A stretch of 28,216 nucleotides of DNA, from contig JAPKDT010000003.1 of the NCBI GenBank assembly GCA_028822475.1, forward strand, positions 1 through 28,216, given 5' to 3'. Positions within the stretch are counted from its first letter, which is position 1; each line of letters opens with the position of its first letter. The notes under the pieces were generated by a model. It was not told the origin of the DNA. It worked only from the letters and a program-made list of their open reading frames with translations, and ran no database searches. Positions 7,914 to 16,011 of the stretch are shown here, piece after piece. The stretch is from SAR324 cluster bacterium. Its GTDB lineage: Bacteria > SAR324 > NAC60-12. Made by a program: the position numbers and the translations under genes.

Positions 7914-8840
7914 ATGAAAATGTTAAAAACTGCAGTAATTGGTGTGGGCTACCTTGGGCGCTTTCATGCTCAAAAATATGCCGGACTTGCTGACTCCGAA
8001 TTGATTGGTGTGGTTGATATTGATCCGGAACAGGCTCAAAAAGTTGCGGATGAACTTGAGGTTCCTTATTATACTGATTATAACGAGGTATTGGATCGGG
8101 TAGACGCGGTGAGCATCGTTGTACCGACCGTGCATCATTATGAAACGGCAAAAACCTTTATGCAAAACGGAGTTCATGTTTTGCTCGAAAAACCGTTTGC
8201 TGCTACAATTGAAGAAGCAGAAGAACTGGAACAGTTGTCAAGGGACAAAAATGTGCGGCTGCAGATCGGGCATCTGGAACGTTTCAATCCCGTTTTTACC
8301 GAATTTCAGCAGTTAATTGATCAGCCAAAATTTATTGAAAACATCCGCATTGCACCATTTCCAAAACGCGGAACTGACGTAGATGTTATTCTAGATTTAA
8401 TGATTCATGACATTGATCTAGTGTTGGCAGTGGTTGGAGAGTATCCAGAATCTGTGGAAGGTACAGGTGTAAACATCATCACCGCAACTGCAGACCTGGC
8501 CAACGCGAGACTGCGCTTTCCTTCCGGATGTATTGCGGACTTAACGGCCAGTCGTGTTTCCGACAAAGCCGAACGCAAAATGCGGATTTTCCAGTCCGGA
8601 CTTTATCTCTCTCTTGATTACGGAACAGGGCAGGCACGCAAATTACAGGTGAATTCCGAGGCAGTTCCTGATCCGGAAAATCTTCGTCCTGAAACCTTTC
8701 AACTGGAAAAAGGGGATGCTTTATTAGCAGAAATAGAAAGTTTTATGTCCGCGGTACGTGCAGGTGAAAACACAGAAGTGACTGGTCAGGACGGACTGAA
8801 CGCTATGCGAGTGGCATGGCAAATCAAGGATCAACTTTAA
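7914..8840 (+). CDS. Gfo/Idh/MocA family NAD(P)-dependent oxidoreductase
   Basis: The 308-residue product has an N-terminal Rossmann fold with GVGYLG (10-15), an acidic residue at the end of the second strand (VVDID, about 33-37), the EKP signature (92-94) that places the catalytic Lys of this family, and GHLERFNP (119-126). A C-terminal alpha/beta domain follows with the usual HDIDL motif (MIHDIDLVLAV). The family oxidises or reduces sugars and related compounds; the substrate cannot be read from sequence. A close sub-type with the GHLERFNP motif is often found beside lipid A or LPS genes in Proteobacteria, and here the next genes are LptF/LptG and LolA, so an envelope-sugar role is a reasonable inference. 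Two in-frame ATGs (7914 and 7920) are possible starts; neither has a clear ribosome-binding site. Confidence 0.9.
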   Translation: MKMLKTAVIGVGYLGRFHAQKYAGLADSELIGVVDIDPEQAQKVADELEVPYYTDYNEVLDRVDAVSIVVPTVHHYETAKTFMQNGVHVLLEKPFAATIEEAEELEQLSRDKNVRLQIGHLERFNPVFTEFQQLIDQPKFIENIRIAPFPKRGTDVDVILDLMIHDIDLVLAVVGEYPESVEGTGVNIITATADLANARLRFPSGCIADLTASRVSDKAERKMRIFQSGLYLSLDYGTGQARKLQVNSEAVPDPENLRPETFQLEKGDALLAEIESFMSAVRAGENTEVTGQDGLNAMRVAWQIKDQL

Positions 8841-8847
8841 ATTATCC

Positions 8848-9978
8848 ATGCTGCTTTCGCGTTCGATATTTTTACAGTTGATTTTTCCGTTTATACTGGC
8901 TTCCGGAATACTGACTTTCATCCTTTCGATGGAAACTGTTTATCGTCTGATATATTTAATAGTGGAACGTGGGGTTAGCGTTTTTAGTGTTGCTCTGCTG
9001 CTGCTTTACCGCCTGCCGCAGTTTTTGTCTGTGACTTTGCCTTTAGCAATTGTGATAGCGAGTGTCGTGCTGATGGTACGACTTTCCACGGACAATGAAA
9101 TTTATGCGATGAATGCAATAGGCATAAGTTACTGGCAGATTGGACGTCCATTTTTTTTATTCGGCATTGTTGCGACTGCACTTGCGTTGAGCATTACACT
9201 CTGGCTGCAGCCTGCAGGATACGCGGCTTTTGAGGAAGAAAAACTGAAGGTGCTGAAAACTCAGACTACAAAAACAATTCAACCTTTAGTACTGAATTAT
9301 GATTTCCCGGGCAAGGTTTTACACGTTCAGGACAAAGGTGAAAATGAAGATTTGAGCGGTGTTTTTATTACCGACATGGAACTGACGGTGGATTCGATGG
9401 TTACTCTTGCGGATCGTGGACGTATCAATGTTCGTGAAGGTGAACGCGATTTGGTTTTAACCCTTGAAGACGGGCTCATTCATTTGCAGGGATCTGCAGA
9501 AAATTACCGGACGATCGCTTTTGAAAAATTCCACTATATTTTCCGACCACCGCAAATAGTGCCTGAAAAAAAAGATGGTCATATTTGGGGCGTCCCAACT
9601 AGTTCTCTATGGGGCAATTCCAGTCAATCCTCACAAATGGAACTTTTTTTAAGATTGACTACACCCTGGGCTTGCGTGGCTTTTGCCGTGGCAATGGTTC
9701 CATTAGGTCTGGTTAATCCACGGCGTGGACGTTCCGGAGCTTTTTTGCGGGGACTGATTTTGGTGGTCTTCTATTATATTTTGTGGATGGGAGCAAAAGA
9801 AATGACCGCGAATCTGAATTATCAACCATACGTCTTGTGGCTGCCGCCGCTGTTTATATGGTTTTTTGGCTTATACAGCTTATACAAAAGTAATCTCAAC
9901 CGTAGCAATATTTTCGACTTGCTGAACTCTATTGCTAAAACAGAACCTCGTGTCAAAAAACAAGCTCCTGACAGTTGA
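8848..9978 (+). CDS. lptF: LptF/LptG family LPS-export permease
   Basis: This is a YjgP/YjgQ family membrane protein of 376 residues, the usual size. LptF and LptG form the inner-membrane part of the LptB2FG transporter, which pulls LPS out of the membrane and feeds it to LptC and the periplasmic bridge. Three hydrophobic segments lie in residues 1-125 and three in about 265-350. They flank a soluble beta-rich periplasmic domain (about 130-260) of the jelly-roll type. Only one such gene is present here, so its partner must be encoded elsewhere; the choice of lptF over lptG is tentative. The start is 7 bases after the oxidoreductase stop and lolA follows 18 bases downstream, which points to one operon for envelope assembly. 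Confidence 0.88.
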   Translation: MLLSRSIFLQLIFPFILASGILTFILSMETVYRLIYLIVERGVSVFSVALLLLYRLPQFLSVTLPLAIVIASVVLMVRLSTDNEIYAMNAIGISYWQIGRPFFLFGIVATALALSITLWLQPAGYAAFEEEKLKVLKTQTTKTIQPLVLNYDFPGKVLHVQDKGENEDLSGVFITDMELTVDSMVTLADRGRINVREGERDLVLTLEDGLIHLQGSAENYRTIAFEKFHYIFRPPQIVPEKKDGHIWGVPTSSLWGNSSQSSQMELFLRLTTPWACVAFAVAMVPLGLVNPRRGRSGAFLRGLILVVFYYILWMGAKEMTANLNYQPYVLWLPPLFIWFFGLYSLYKSNLNRSNIFDLLNSIAKTEPRVKKQAPDS

Positions 9979-9996
9979 AAACACAGTTATTATTGT

Positions 9997-10656
9997 ATGA
10001 AAAAATATTTACTGATACTAAGTTTCTTTATTATAAGCGGATTTTCAGGACAGATTCTTGCGGGTGAAGACAATCTGTTGCAACTTATTCAGACGCAATA
10101 TCACAGTATTCTGAGTTTTTCAGGACATTTTAGACAAACCAGCTTTCGCGCAAATTCTGAAAGCGCCCCTAGGAAAGCAGAGGGGGAGGTTTCTTATAAA
10201 CGTCCGGGGAAAATGCGCTGGCTGTACGACGCTCCGGAAGAGCAGTTGCTGGTAACAAACGGTGAAACCTTGTGGCTCTATGATACTTTGCTCGAAAATG
10301 TGACTATTCAAAAACTGGAAAAACTAACTGACGGAACAGCGCTTTCTTTTCTGCTCGGTTTAGGTGATTTGAATGAGGATTTTAAACGACGTAAAATCAG
10401 CAAATCCTTGTTGAAAAATCAGCAGGGTTTGATTGTTGAACTTGAACCTAATAAAGAGACGGCAAATTTAGCTTTTATCCAATTAGAGGTTGATCCGGAA
10501 ACCTACAATTTACGTACAATAGCACTGATGGATCAACAGGGTAATTACCGTACAATCGCATTTGAATCAATGAGCTACAACCTTGAGCTGGAAGATAAAT
10601 TTTTTGAGTTTGAAGTTAGTGCTGAGATGGAAGTGATCGAGGCAGGAAATTTATAG
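9997..10656 (+). CDS. lolA: Outer-membrane lipoprotein carrier protein LolA
   Basis: LolA takes lipoproteins released by the LolCDE ABC transporter and carries them across the periplasm to the outer membrane. The 219-residue product has a signal peptide (Lys2-Lys3, hydrophobic core, probable cut after Ala22) and the family core: SGHFRQTSF near residue 45, RPGKMRWLYDAPEEQLLVTNG, and the strand pattern of the half-barrel (WLYDTLLENVTIQKL). It lies 18 bases after the permease gene, with no promoter visible between them. The outer-membrane receptor LolB is not in the window, which is common outside beta- and gammaproteobacteria. Confidence 0.92.
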   Translation: MKKYLLILSFFIISGFSGQILAGEDNLLQLIQTQYHSILSFSGHFRQTSFRANSESAPRKAEGEVSYKRPGKMRWLYDAPEEQLLVTNGETLWLYDTLLENVTIQKLEKLTDGTALSFLLGLGDLNEDFKRRKISKSLLKNQQGLIVELEPNKETANLAFIQLEVDPETYNLRTIALMDQQGNYRTIAFESMSYNLELEDKFFEFEVSAEMEVIEAGNL

Positions 10657-10774
10657 CATCGAGCTGACTCAAGTTTTTTCTCCCGTCAATCATGCTTAAG
10701 TGTAAATAGAAACGAGCGATTTATAACGTGGATTTTCTTGAGGTATAAAGCAAAAAATAAATTTCTGAAAAAAT

Positions 10775-12832
10775 ATGCTCAAAAAAGAACTGACATTACT
10801 CAATGTGTACGCCATTGCGACTGGTACAACCCTGAGCGCAGGTTTTTTCCTGTTGCCCGGAATTGCCTTTAACGAAGCTGGTCCGGCAGTTGTTTTGAGT
10901 TATTTAATTGCGGCAATTCCTCTTATTCCTGCAATGTTCAGCATGGTTGAGCTTTCAACTGCGATGCCGAGAGCTGGTGGAGCATATTATTTTCTTGATC
11001 GAAGCATGGGGCCGTTTGTCGGTACCATAGGCGGATTGGGAACTTGGCTGGCACTGGTTTTAAAAACCGCATTTGCCTTGATCGGCATGGGAGCTTATCT
11101 CCGCATTTTTTGGCCGGATGTACCAGTTGTGACATTGGCGGTAATTTTGGCAGTCTTTTTTGGTGTCGTTAATCTTTTTGGAGCAAGGAAAACAGGAACG
11201 TTTCAGGTCTTCATGGTTTTTGCCCTGTTGCTGATCTTGTTTTTTTTCATCGGTGAGGGCTTACCGCAAATAAATTACCGCAATTTTGATGGGTTTTATG
11301 ACAAAGGCGGGGTTTCAATTATTTCAACAGCAGGGCTGGTTTATATCAGCTACGTTGGTATAACTAACATTGCGAGCGTTGCGGAAGAGATAGAAAATCC
11401 TGAACGGAATCTACCTCTTGGAGTTTTCCTTGCGATTGCAACTGCGATCGCGGTTTATGCTGCAGGTACTACGATTATGGTCGGTGTGCTACCTGCAGAA
11501 ATACTTGCACATGATTTAACACCGGTTGCGTCTGCGGCAGAGGTTTTGTTTGGGAATTGGGGTAAAATAGGAGTGACTGTCGCAGCTGTGATTGCTTTTG
11601 CTTCAGTTGCAAACGCCGGAATATTGAGTGCGTCACGTTACCCCCTCGCGATGAGCAGAGATCATCTTATTCCGGCAATCTTCTCAAAACTTACCTCCCG
11701 AAATATTCCGCATTACGGAATTGCCGTGACAGTCTGTTTCATCATCTTTCTGGTGATGAGCTTTGATATTGCCAGCATTGCCAAGCTGGCGAGTGCGTTT
11801 CAATTGATGATGTTTGCGCTGATTTGTTTTGCTGTCATCGTGATGCGTGAAAGCAGAATAGAGGCTTATGATCCCGGATATCGTTCGCCCTTTTATCCTT
11901 GGATGCAGCTGTTTGGAGTTTTTTCGCCCATGTGGCTGATTGCGGAAATGGGGATGATGCCTATTTTATTTTCACTGGCACTCGTCACTCTTGGAACAAT
12001 TTGGTATATTTTTTATGCTCGTGAACGAGTTGTGCGTTCAGGTGCGATTTATCATTTATTTGCACGTCTCGGAAAGCAAAGATTTGAAGGTCTTGATCGG
12101 GAATTACGCGGCATTATGAAAGAAAAAGGGGTGCGTGAAGAAGACCCCTTTGATGAAGTTGTCACCCGTGCGCAGGTGATGGAATTTTCGCAGAAATATC
12201 TTTTTGAGGAAATTACTCACGACGTTGCTCAGGCATTAGCTAGCAGTTTGGGGATTCCTGCAAAAGACCTTGAGCAAGGATTTCTGGAGGGCAGCAGGAT
12301 TGGTGCAACTCCAATTTCACATGGCGCTGCGTTACCGCACATTCGGCTGCCGGAGATTGAGCGTGCTGAAATGGTGATCGTCAGAGCGAAAGAAACATGT
12401 TTTGTAGAAGCACCTGATTTTTCAGGAAAAATATCTCTTCAGGGACCGATACACGCATTTTTCTTTTTGGTCAGCCCAAACGAAAATCCAGGCCAGCATC
12501 TGCGGATTCTGGCTCAAATTGCGGGGAGGGTTGATGATGATAATTTTCTCAAGGACTGGCTGGCCGCTACCGACGAACAGGAATTGAAGGAAATTTTGTT
12601 ACGTGATGAAAGATTTTTATCACTCAGAATTCGTGGCAACTCTCCTTCTTCTGTGCTTATTGGACACTCACTGGGAGAAATTCGGATGCCAGAAGGAAGT
12701 CTGGTGGCACTGATTCGACGAAAAGGAGAAACGATAATCCCTCGGGGACAAACAGTTTTAGAGGAAGGTGACCGCCTTACTATTATAGGCGATGCACACG
12801 GAATTAAAAAATTAAACAATGAATATAGATAA
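10775..12832 (+). CDS. APC-family permease fused to PTS EIIA-2-like and RCK_C (TrkA_C) domains
   Basis: The 685-residue protein joins three modules. Residues 1 to about 420 form an APC superfamily amino-acid permease core, with about 12 hydrophobic segments and ATGTTLSAGFFLLPG at the unwound first helix. Residues about 460-605 resemble a PTS EIIA type 2 domain (mannitol/fructose/nitrogen type); the phospho-accepting His is His522, in GAALPHIRLP. Residues about 612-683 match an RCK_C/TrkA_C domain (GHSLGEIRMPEGSLVALIRR, then LEEGDRLTIIG), a fold that binds small ligands in potassium and other transporters. The substrate is probably an amino acid or another organic cation or acid, but cannot be read. 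No PTS phosphotransferase is encoded nearby. The 118-base gap upstream separates it from lolA. No Shine-Dalgarno motif is seen. The rph gene begins at or just after its stop. Confidence 0.9.
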   Translation: MLKKELTLLNVYAIATGTTLSAGFFLLPGIAFNEAGPAVVLSYLIAAIPLIPAMFSMVELSTAMPRAGGAYYFLDRSMGPFVGTIGGLGTWLALVLKTAFALIGMGAYLRIFWPDVPVVTLAVILAVFFGVVNLFGARKTGTFQVFMVFALLLILFFFIGEGLPQINYRNFDGFYDKGGVSIISTAGLVYISYVGITNIASVAEEIENPERNLPLGVFLAIATAIAVYAAGTTIMVGVLPAEILAHDLTPVASAAEVLFGNWGKIGVTVAAVIAFASVANAGILSASRYPLAMSRDHLIPAIFSKLTSRNIPHYGIAVTVCFIIFLVMSFDIASIAKLASAFQLMMFALICFAVIVMRESRIEAYDPGYRSPFYPWMQLFGVFSPMWLIAEMGMMPILFSLALVTLGTIWYIFYARERVVRSGAIYHLFARLGKQRFEGLDRELRGIMKEKGVREEDPFDEVVTRAQVMEFSQKYLFEEITHDVAQALASSLGIPAKDLEQGFLEGSRIGATPISHGAALPHIRLPEIERAEMVIVRAKETCFVEAPDFSGKISLQGPIHAFFFLVSPNENPGQHLRILAQIAGRVDDDNFLKDWLAATDEQELKEILLRDERFLSLRIRGNSPSSVLIGHSLGEIRMPEGSLVALIRRKGETIIPRGQTVLEEGDRLTIIGDAHGIKKLNNEYR

Positions 12833-12836
12833 TTAT

Positions 12837-13580
12837 ATGTCAAACACTCGAACCGACGGACGTGCCAACAATCAAGCAAGACCGCTGGAAATTAACACTG
12901 AATATACAATGTTCGCAGAAGGATCAGTTCTTGTTTCTTCCGGAAACACGAAAATTATTTGCACCGCTTCTGTTGATAATAAAGTTCCGGATTGGCTTTT
13001 GGATAAAGATAAAAAAGCCCGTCACGGCTGGGTCACTGCAGAGTACGGAATGTTGCCGCGTTCAACCGGAAGTCGCAGAAAAAGGGAAACCGGAAAAATA
13101 GACGGACGCAGTCAGGAAATTCAACGTTTAATAGGCCGTTCACTACGTTCTGTTGTGGATCTTGACGCACTTGGGAATCACACGGTCTGGATTGACTGTG
13201 ATGTAATTCAAGCCGACGGAGGTACACGTACCGCATCCATAACAGGCGGGTTTGTAGCACTGATTTTAGCTTTACGTAAAATATTTCAGGCAGGACAGAT
13301 TAAAGAGTTCCCGGTAAAAGAATACCTTGCCGCCATTAGTGTTGGTATTGTAAATCAACAGTCCATGCTCGATTTGAAATATGATGAAGACAAAAATGCG
13401 GAAGTCGACATGAACGTCGTTATGCTCGATTGTGGAGAATTTGTGGAAGTCCAGGGAACAGCAGAAGGAAAAACTTATTCCCGTGATCAGTTGAATTCAA
13501 TGCTGGATTTGGCCGGAGAGGGCATCCGCTCACACATTGTTGTTCAAAAGACAATTCTTGGAAATGTACTTTCCGGATAA
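12837..13580 (+). CDS. rph: Ribonuclease PH
   Basis: RNase PH is a phosphate-dependent 3'-5' exoribonuclease that trims tRNA precursors and acts as a hexameric ring. The sequence shows RTDGR near the N-terminus, HGWVTAEYGMLPRST, the RNA-contact block SRRKRETGKIDGRSQEIQRLIGRSLR (split here as a run of basic residues), the phosphate-binding GGTRTASITGG, and a DLKYDEDKNAEVDMN region carrying the catalytic acidic residues. I choose the ATG at 12837 because family members start a few residues before the R-x-DGR motif. The upstream ATG at 12819 would add six residues and overlap the permease gene by 14 bases; neither has a ribosome-binding site. Its tight spacing to the permease and to lgt (19 bases) suggests cotranscription. 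Confidence 0.95.
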   Translation: MSNTRTDGRANNQARPLEINTEYTMFAEGSVLVSSGNTKIICTASVDNKVPDWLLDKDKKARHGWVTAEYGMLPRSTGSRRKRETGKIDGRSQEIQRLIGRSLRSVVDLDALGNHTVWIDCDVIQADGGTRTASITGGFVALILALRKIFQAGQIKEFPVKEYLAAISVGIVNQQSMLDLKYDEDKNAEVDMNVVMLDCGEFVEVQGTAEGKTYSRDQLNSMLDLAGEGIRSHIVVQKTILGNVLSG

Positions 13581-13599
13581 ATCACTTTCAAAATAAAAC

Positions 13600-14508
13600 A
13601 TGTATCCATATATTTTTTCAGTTGAAATACCCTGGTTCAACATCATGTTGGAACCTCGTTTTTACGGTTTATTTTACGCTGTTTCGCTGTTGATCAGCAC
13701 GCGAATAGTTCTTGCGGAAGTAGCAAGGAGACGTATAAATCTCGGCGAAGATGAAGCCATGAACATGACGATGCTGCTCTTTTTTGCAGGATTGGCAGGC
13801 GGACGAGCATACGAAGTGATTTTCGAATGGTCGAATTATTATGCATTTCAACCATTTTGGAAAGTATTTGCGGTTTGGGAAGGCGGTTTGGCGATTCACG
13901 GTGCTATTCTGGGCGGTATTATTGTGTTTCCGCTTTACTGTAGAGTCAAGAAAATGTCTTTGCCAGTGATGTTTGACATCAGTGCGATGTGCATGATTTT
14001 AGGACAAGCGATAGGCCGCTGGGGAAATTTCACCAATGGTGAAACCGCAGGTCCGATTACTGAGTTCTGGACAGGTATTGTTTTTCCAGCAGGTACTGCC
14101 GTCGCTCGATATGCGCATGGAGCGCCAGTTCATCCCACGATGATATATGAATCGCTGGGCAATTTTCTGATTTTCTATCTCCTCTGGAAACTGCGTCTGA
14201 GAAATTTTCGTCCTGGTATGCTTGGTGCGGTTTATTTGCTGTCGTACGCGGTTTTGCGTTCATTGTTAACTCCGCTCCGTATGGACAATCAATATTTTGT
14301 TATTGCTGACTCAAAGTTCTTAGCGGCTTATGCCATCAGTCTCCTGCTCTTTGCTGCAGGTTTATTTTGGATTTTTAAGCAAAAATTATGGCTTCCGGAT
14401 GAAGCCTTAAACAAAAAGATTGCACTAGAAAGTGCTGTGCCTGCAAAAGGTGTAAAAAACGTGAAGGGTACAAAAAGAACAAAAAACGTTAAAAACAAAA
14501 AGGGATGA
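13600..14508 (+). CDS. lgt: Prolipoprotein diacylglyceryl transferase
   Basis: Lgt moves diacylglycerol from phosphatidylglycerol onto the lipobox Cys of prolipoproteins in the inner membrane, the first step of lipoprotein maturation. The 302-residue product has about seven hydrophobic segments, WEGGLAIHGAILGG with His100, the family signature GRWGNFTNGE (139-148) with the essential Arg140, and HPTMIYESLGN. The start of the signature family block agrees in length and order with known Lgt. The last 25 or so residues form a Lys-rich tail (KGVKNVKGTKRTKNVKNKKG) that is not part of the fold and probably stays in the cytosol; it is coded by A-rich DNA with a repeated AAAAAACGT. The stop overlaps the cbiB start by four bases (ATGA). 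Confidence 0.96.
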   Translation: MYPYIFSVEIPWFNIMLEPRFYGLFYAVSLLISTRIVLAEVARRRINLGEDEAMNMTMLLFFAGLAGGRAYEVIFEWSNYYAFQPFWKVFAVWEGGLAIHGAILGGIIVFPLYCRVKKMSLPVMFDISAMCMILGQAIGRWGNFTNGETAGPITEFWTGIVFPAGTAVARYAHGAPVHPTMIYESLGNFLIFYLLWKLRLRNFRPGMLGAVYLLSYAVLRSLLTPLRMDNQYFVIADSKFLAAYAISLLLFAAGLFWIFKQKLWLPDEALNKKIALESAVPAKGVKNVKGTKRTKNVKNKKG

Positions 14509-15506
14509 AGATAGAGTTTGCTGAAATACTCACACATCCAGGTATTATGTTAGCCTTGATTTTTGGGCTGGATTTGCTTTTTGGTGATCCTGTTTATCGT
14601 CTTCATCCTGTGCGTTTGATTGGTAAGTTGTTAACATGGTATGAACTCAGACTCAGAAATATCGGACTGGATGGTAAAATTGGTGGAATCATTTTAGTGC
14701 TGCTTTTATTAGCCAGTTCGCTGGTGATAGGCATGAGTGTTTTTTATTTACTGGCATCTGTGCATTGGAGTTTAAGTTGGCTCTGGTATGTGTATCTAGG
14801 CTGGAGTTTCCTCGCATTAGGTGATTTGCTGCAGCATGCAAAACATGTAGCGACAGCTATCAAAGAAGATGACCTTGCTGAAGCAAAACGTCAGGTTGGG
14901 ATGCTTGTTGGACGTGACACAAAGCAGATGGATTTAACGGCATGCGGACGTGCTGCGGTTGAAAGTGTCAGTGAAAATTTGAATGATGGAGTGATTGCAC
15001 CGTTGTTTTACTTTTGTTTTTTCGGCATACCGGGGATGCTGTTTTATAAAGTTGTCAGTACCCTAGATTCTATGGTCGGTTACCGTAATGAGCGTTATCA
15101 GGATTTTGGCTGGTGCGGAGCCAGGTTTGATGATTTACTGAGTTGGATTCCTGCGAGACTCAGTTGGCTTTTACTTTCCGGAAGCGCCGCTTTAATTCCC
15201 GGATTGTCTGGAAGGAACGCATTCAAAGTAGGATGGAAGGATTACTCAAAACTGCCTAGTCCAAATGCAGGTTGGTCCGAAGCGACTGCGGCCGGAGCGT
15301 TGAAAATAAAACTTTGTGGACCGGTTTGGAGAGAAGGTAAACTGGCTCACGATTATTGGCTCGGCAGTCCTGGAGACAGAGAAGGCGCGTCCTACACTGA
15401 CATTCAACTTATGAACAAATTTGCTTTAGCAACCTCATTGCTTGGAGCACTCATCTCCGGAAGCTGTTTGTGGTTTTCTGGATTCAATCCATTTTTCAGT
15501 ACATGA
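14505..15506 (+). CDS. cbiB: Adenosylcobinamide-phosphate synthase CbiB/CobD
   Basis: CbiB is an inner-membrane enzyme that attaches the aminopropanol (phosphate) arm to adenosylcobyric acid, a late step of cobalamin synthesis. The 333-residue product shows LLFGDPVYRLHPVRLIG near the N-terminus, VGRDTKQMDLTACGRAAVES with the following SENLNDGVIAPLFY block, KVVSTLDSMVGYRNERYQDFGWCGAR, and the C-terminal PNAGWSEATAAGAL and WLG segments, all typical. Several hydrophobic stretches fit a membrane protein. Both ends use ATGA overlaps, with lgt upstream and cobU downstream, so translation is probably coupled. The tie to lgt is one of position and not of pathway. No B12 riboswitch is seen. Confidence 0.95.
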   Translation: MKIEFAEILTHPGIMLALIFGLDLLFGDPVYRLHPVRLIGKLLTWYELRLRNIGLDGKIGGIILVLLLLASSLVIGMSVFYLLASVHWSLSWLWYVYLGWSFLALGDLLQHAKHVATAIKEDDLAEAKRQVGMLVGRDTKQMDLTACGRAAVESVSENLNDGVIAPLFYFCFFGIPGMLFYKVVSTLDSMVGYRNERYQDFGWCGARFDDLLSWIPARLSWLLLSGSAALIPGLSGRNAFKVGWKDYSKLPSPNAGWSEATAAGALKIKLCGPVWREGKLAHDYWLGSPGDREGASYTDIQLMNKFALATSLLGALISGSCLWFSGFNPFFST

Positions 15507-16000
15507 AAATTCTGGTCACCGGTGGAGTCAAAAGTGGAAAATCACGTCACGCGGAAATGCGTATCCTGAAAATGGCTCAAGCACAGAAACCTGTTTATCT
15601 GGCTACCACAGAATTGCTTGATCCCGAAATGGGAAAGCGTATCTCGGAACACCGTCAGCGGCGGGGTAAAAAATTTAAGACTATTGAGGAACCGTTGTTT
15701 TTAACGGAGGCACTTACTGGAACAGATGCACCTGTGCTGATTGAATGTATGACTATGTGGCTCAATAATGCTTTACATCATAAACTCCCGGAAAGTAAAA
15801 TATTTGCCGAAATTGAAAGTTTGCTCTCGCTGGAACGTGAGCTTGTCTTTGTGCTGAATGAGGTTGGGCTCGGTGTCATTCCGGTCAATCCTTTAGCCAG
15901 AAAATTTGCGGATTTATCCGGACGCATCTCGCAACAGCTTGCTGAAGCCTGTGATGAAGTAAACTGGTGTGTGGCAGGAATATCAGTAAAGATTAAATAA
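15503..16000 (+). CDS. cobU: Adenosylcobinamide kinase / guanylyltransferase CobU
   Basis: CobU phosphorylates adenosylcobinamide and then transfers GMP to it, making the activated intermediate for nucleotide-loop assembly. The 165-residue product has the P-loop GGVKSGKS (8-15), YLATTELLDPEM, RISEHRQRRG with the His that is guanylylated in known CobU, ECMTMWLNNAL, and NEVGLGVIPVNPLARKFADL, followed by a final helix. The start is set by the ATGA overlap with the cbiB stop at 15503-15506; a longer GTG-initiated form from 15470 would put extra residues before the P-loop strand and is unlikely. It is somewhat shorter than the 180-residue enteric enzyme. With cbiB it gives two adjacent steps of cobalamin assembly; cobS, cobT and cobC are not in the window. 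Confidence 0.95.
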   Translation: MKILVTGGVKSGKSRHAEMRILKMAQAQKPVYLATTELLDPEMGKRISEHRQRRGKKFKTIEEPLFLTEALTGTDAPVLIECMTMWLNNALHHKLPESKIFAEIESLLSLERELVFVLNEVGLGVIPVNPLARKFADLSGRISQQLAEACDEVNWCVAGISVKIK

Positions 16001-16011
16001 GCTGAAAAACT

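Noticed and set aside
10657..10690. Terminator after lolA (GAG-ctga-CTC then T-run)
   Set aside because: The stem is only three base pairs; too weak to call.
14454..14508. Frameshift or foreign insertion at the end of lgt
   Set aside because: The Lys-rich tail keeps the frame and ends in a normal ATGA overlap with cbiB, so it is a low-complexity tail and not a break.
15470..15502. GTG start giving a longer CobU
   Set aside because: The ATG at 15503 overlaps the cbiB stop as ATGA and puts the P-loop strand at the N-terminus, as in the family.
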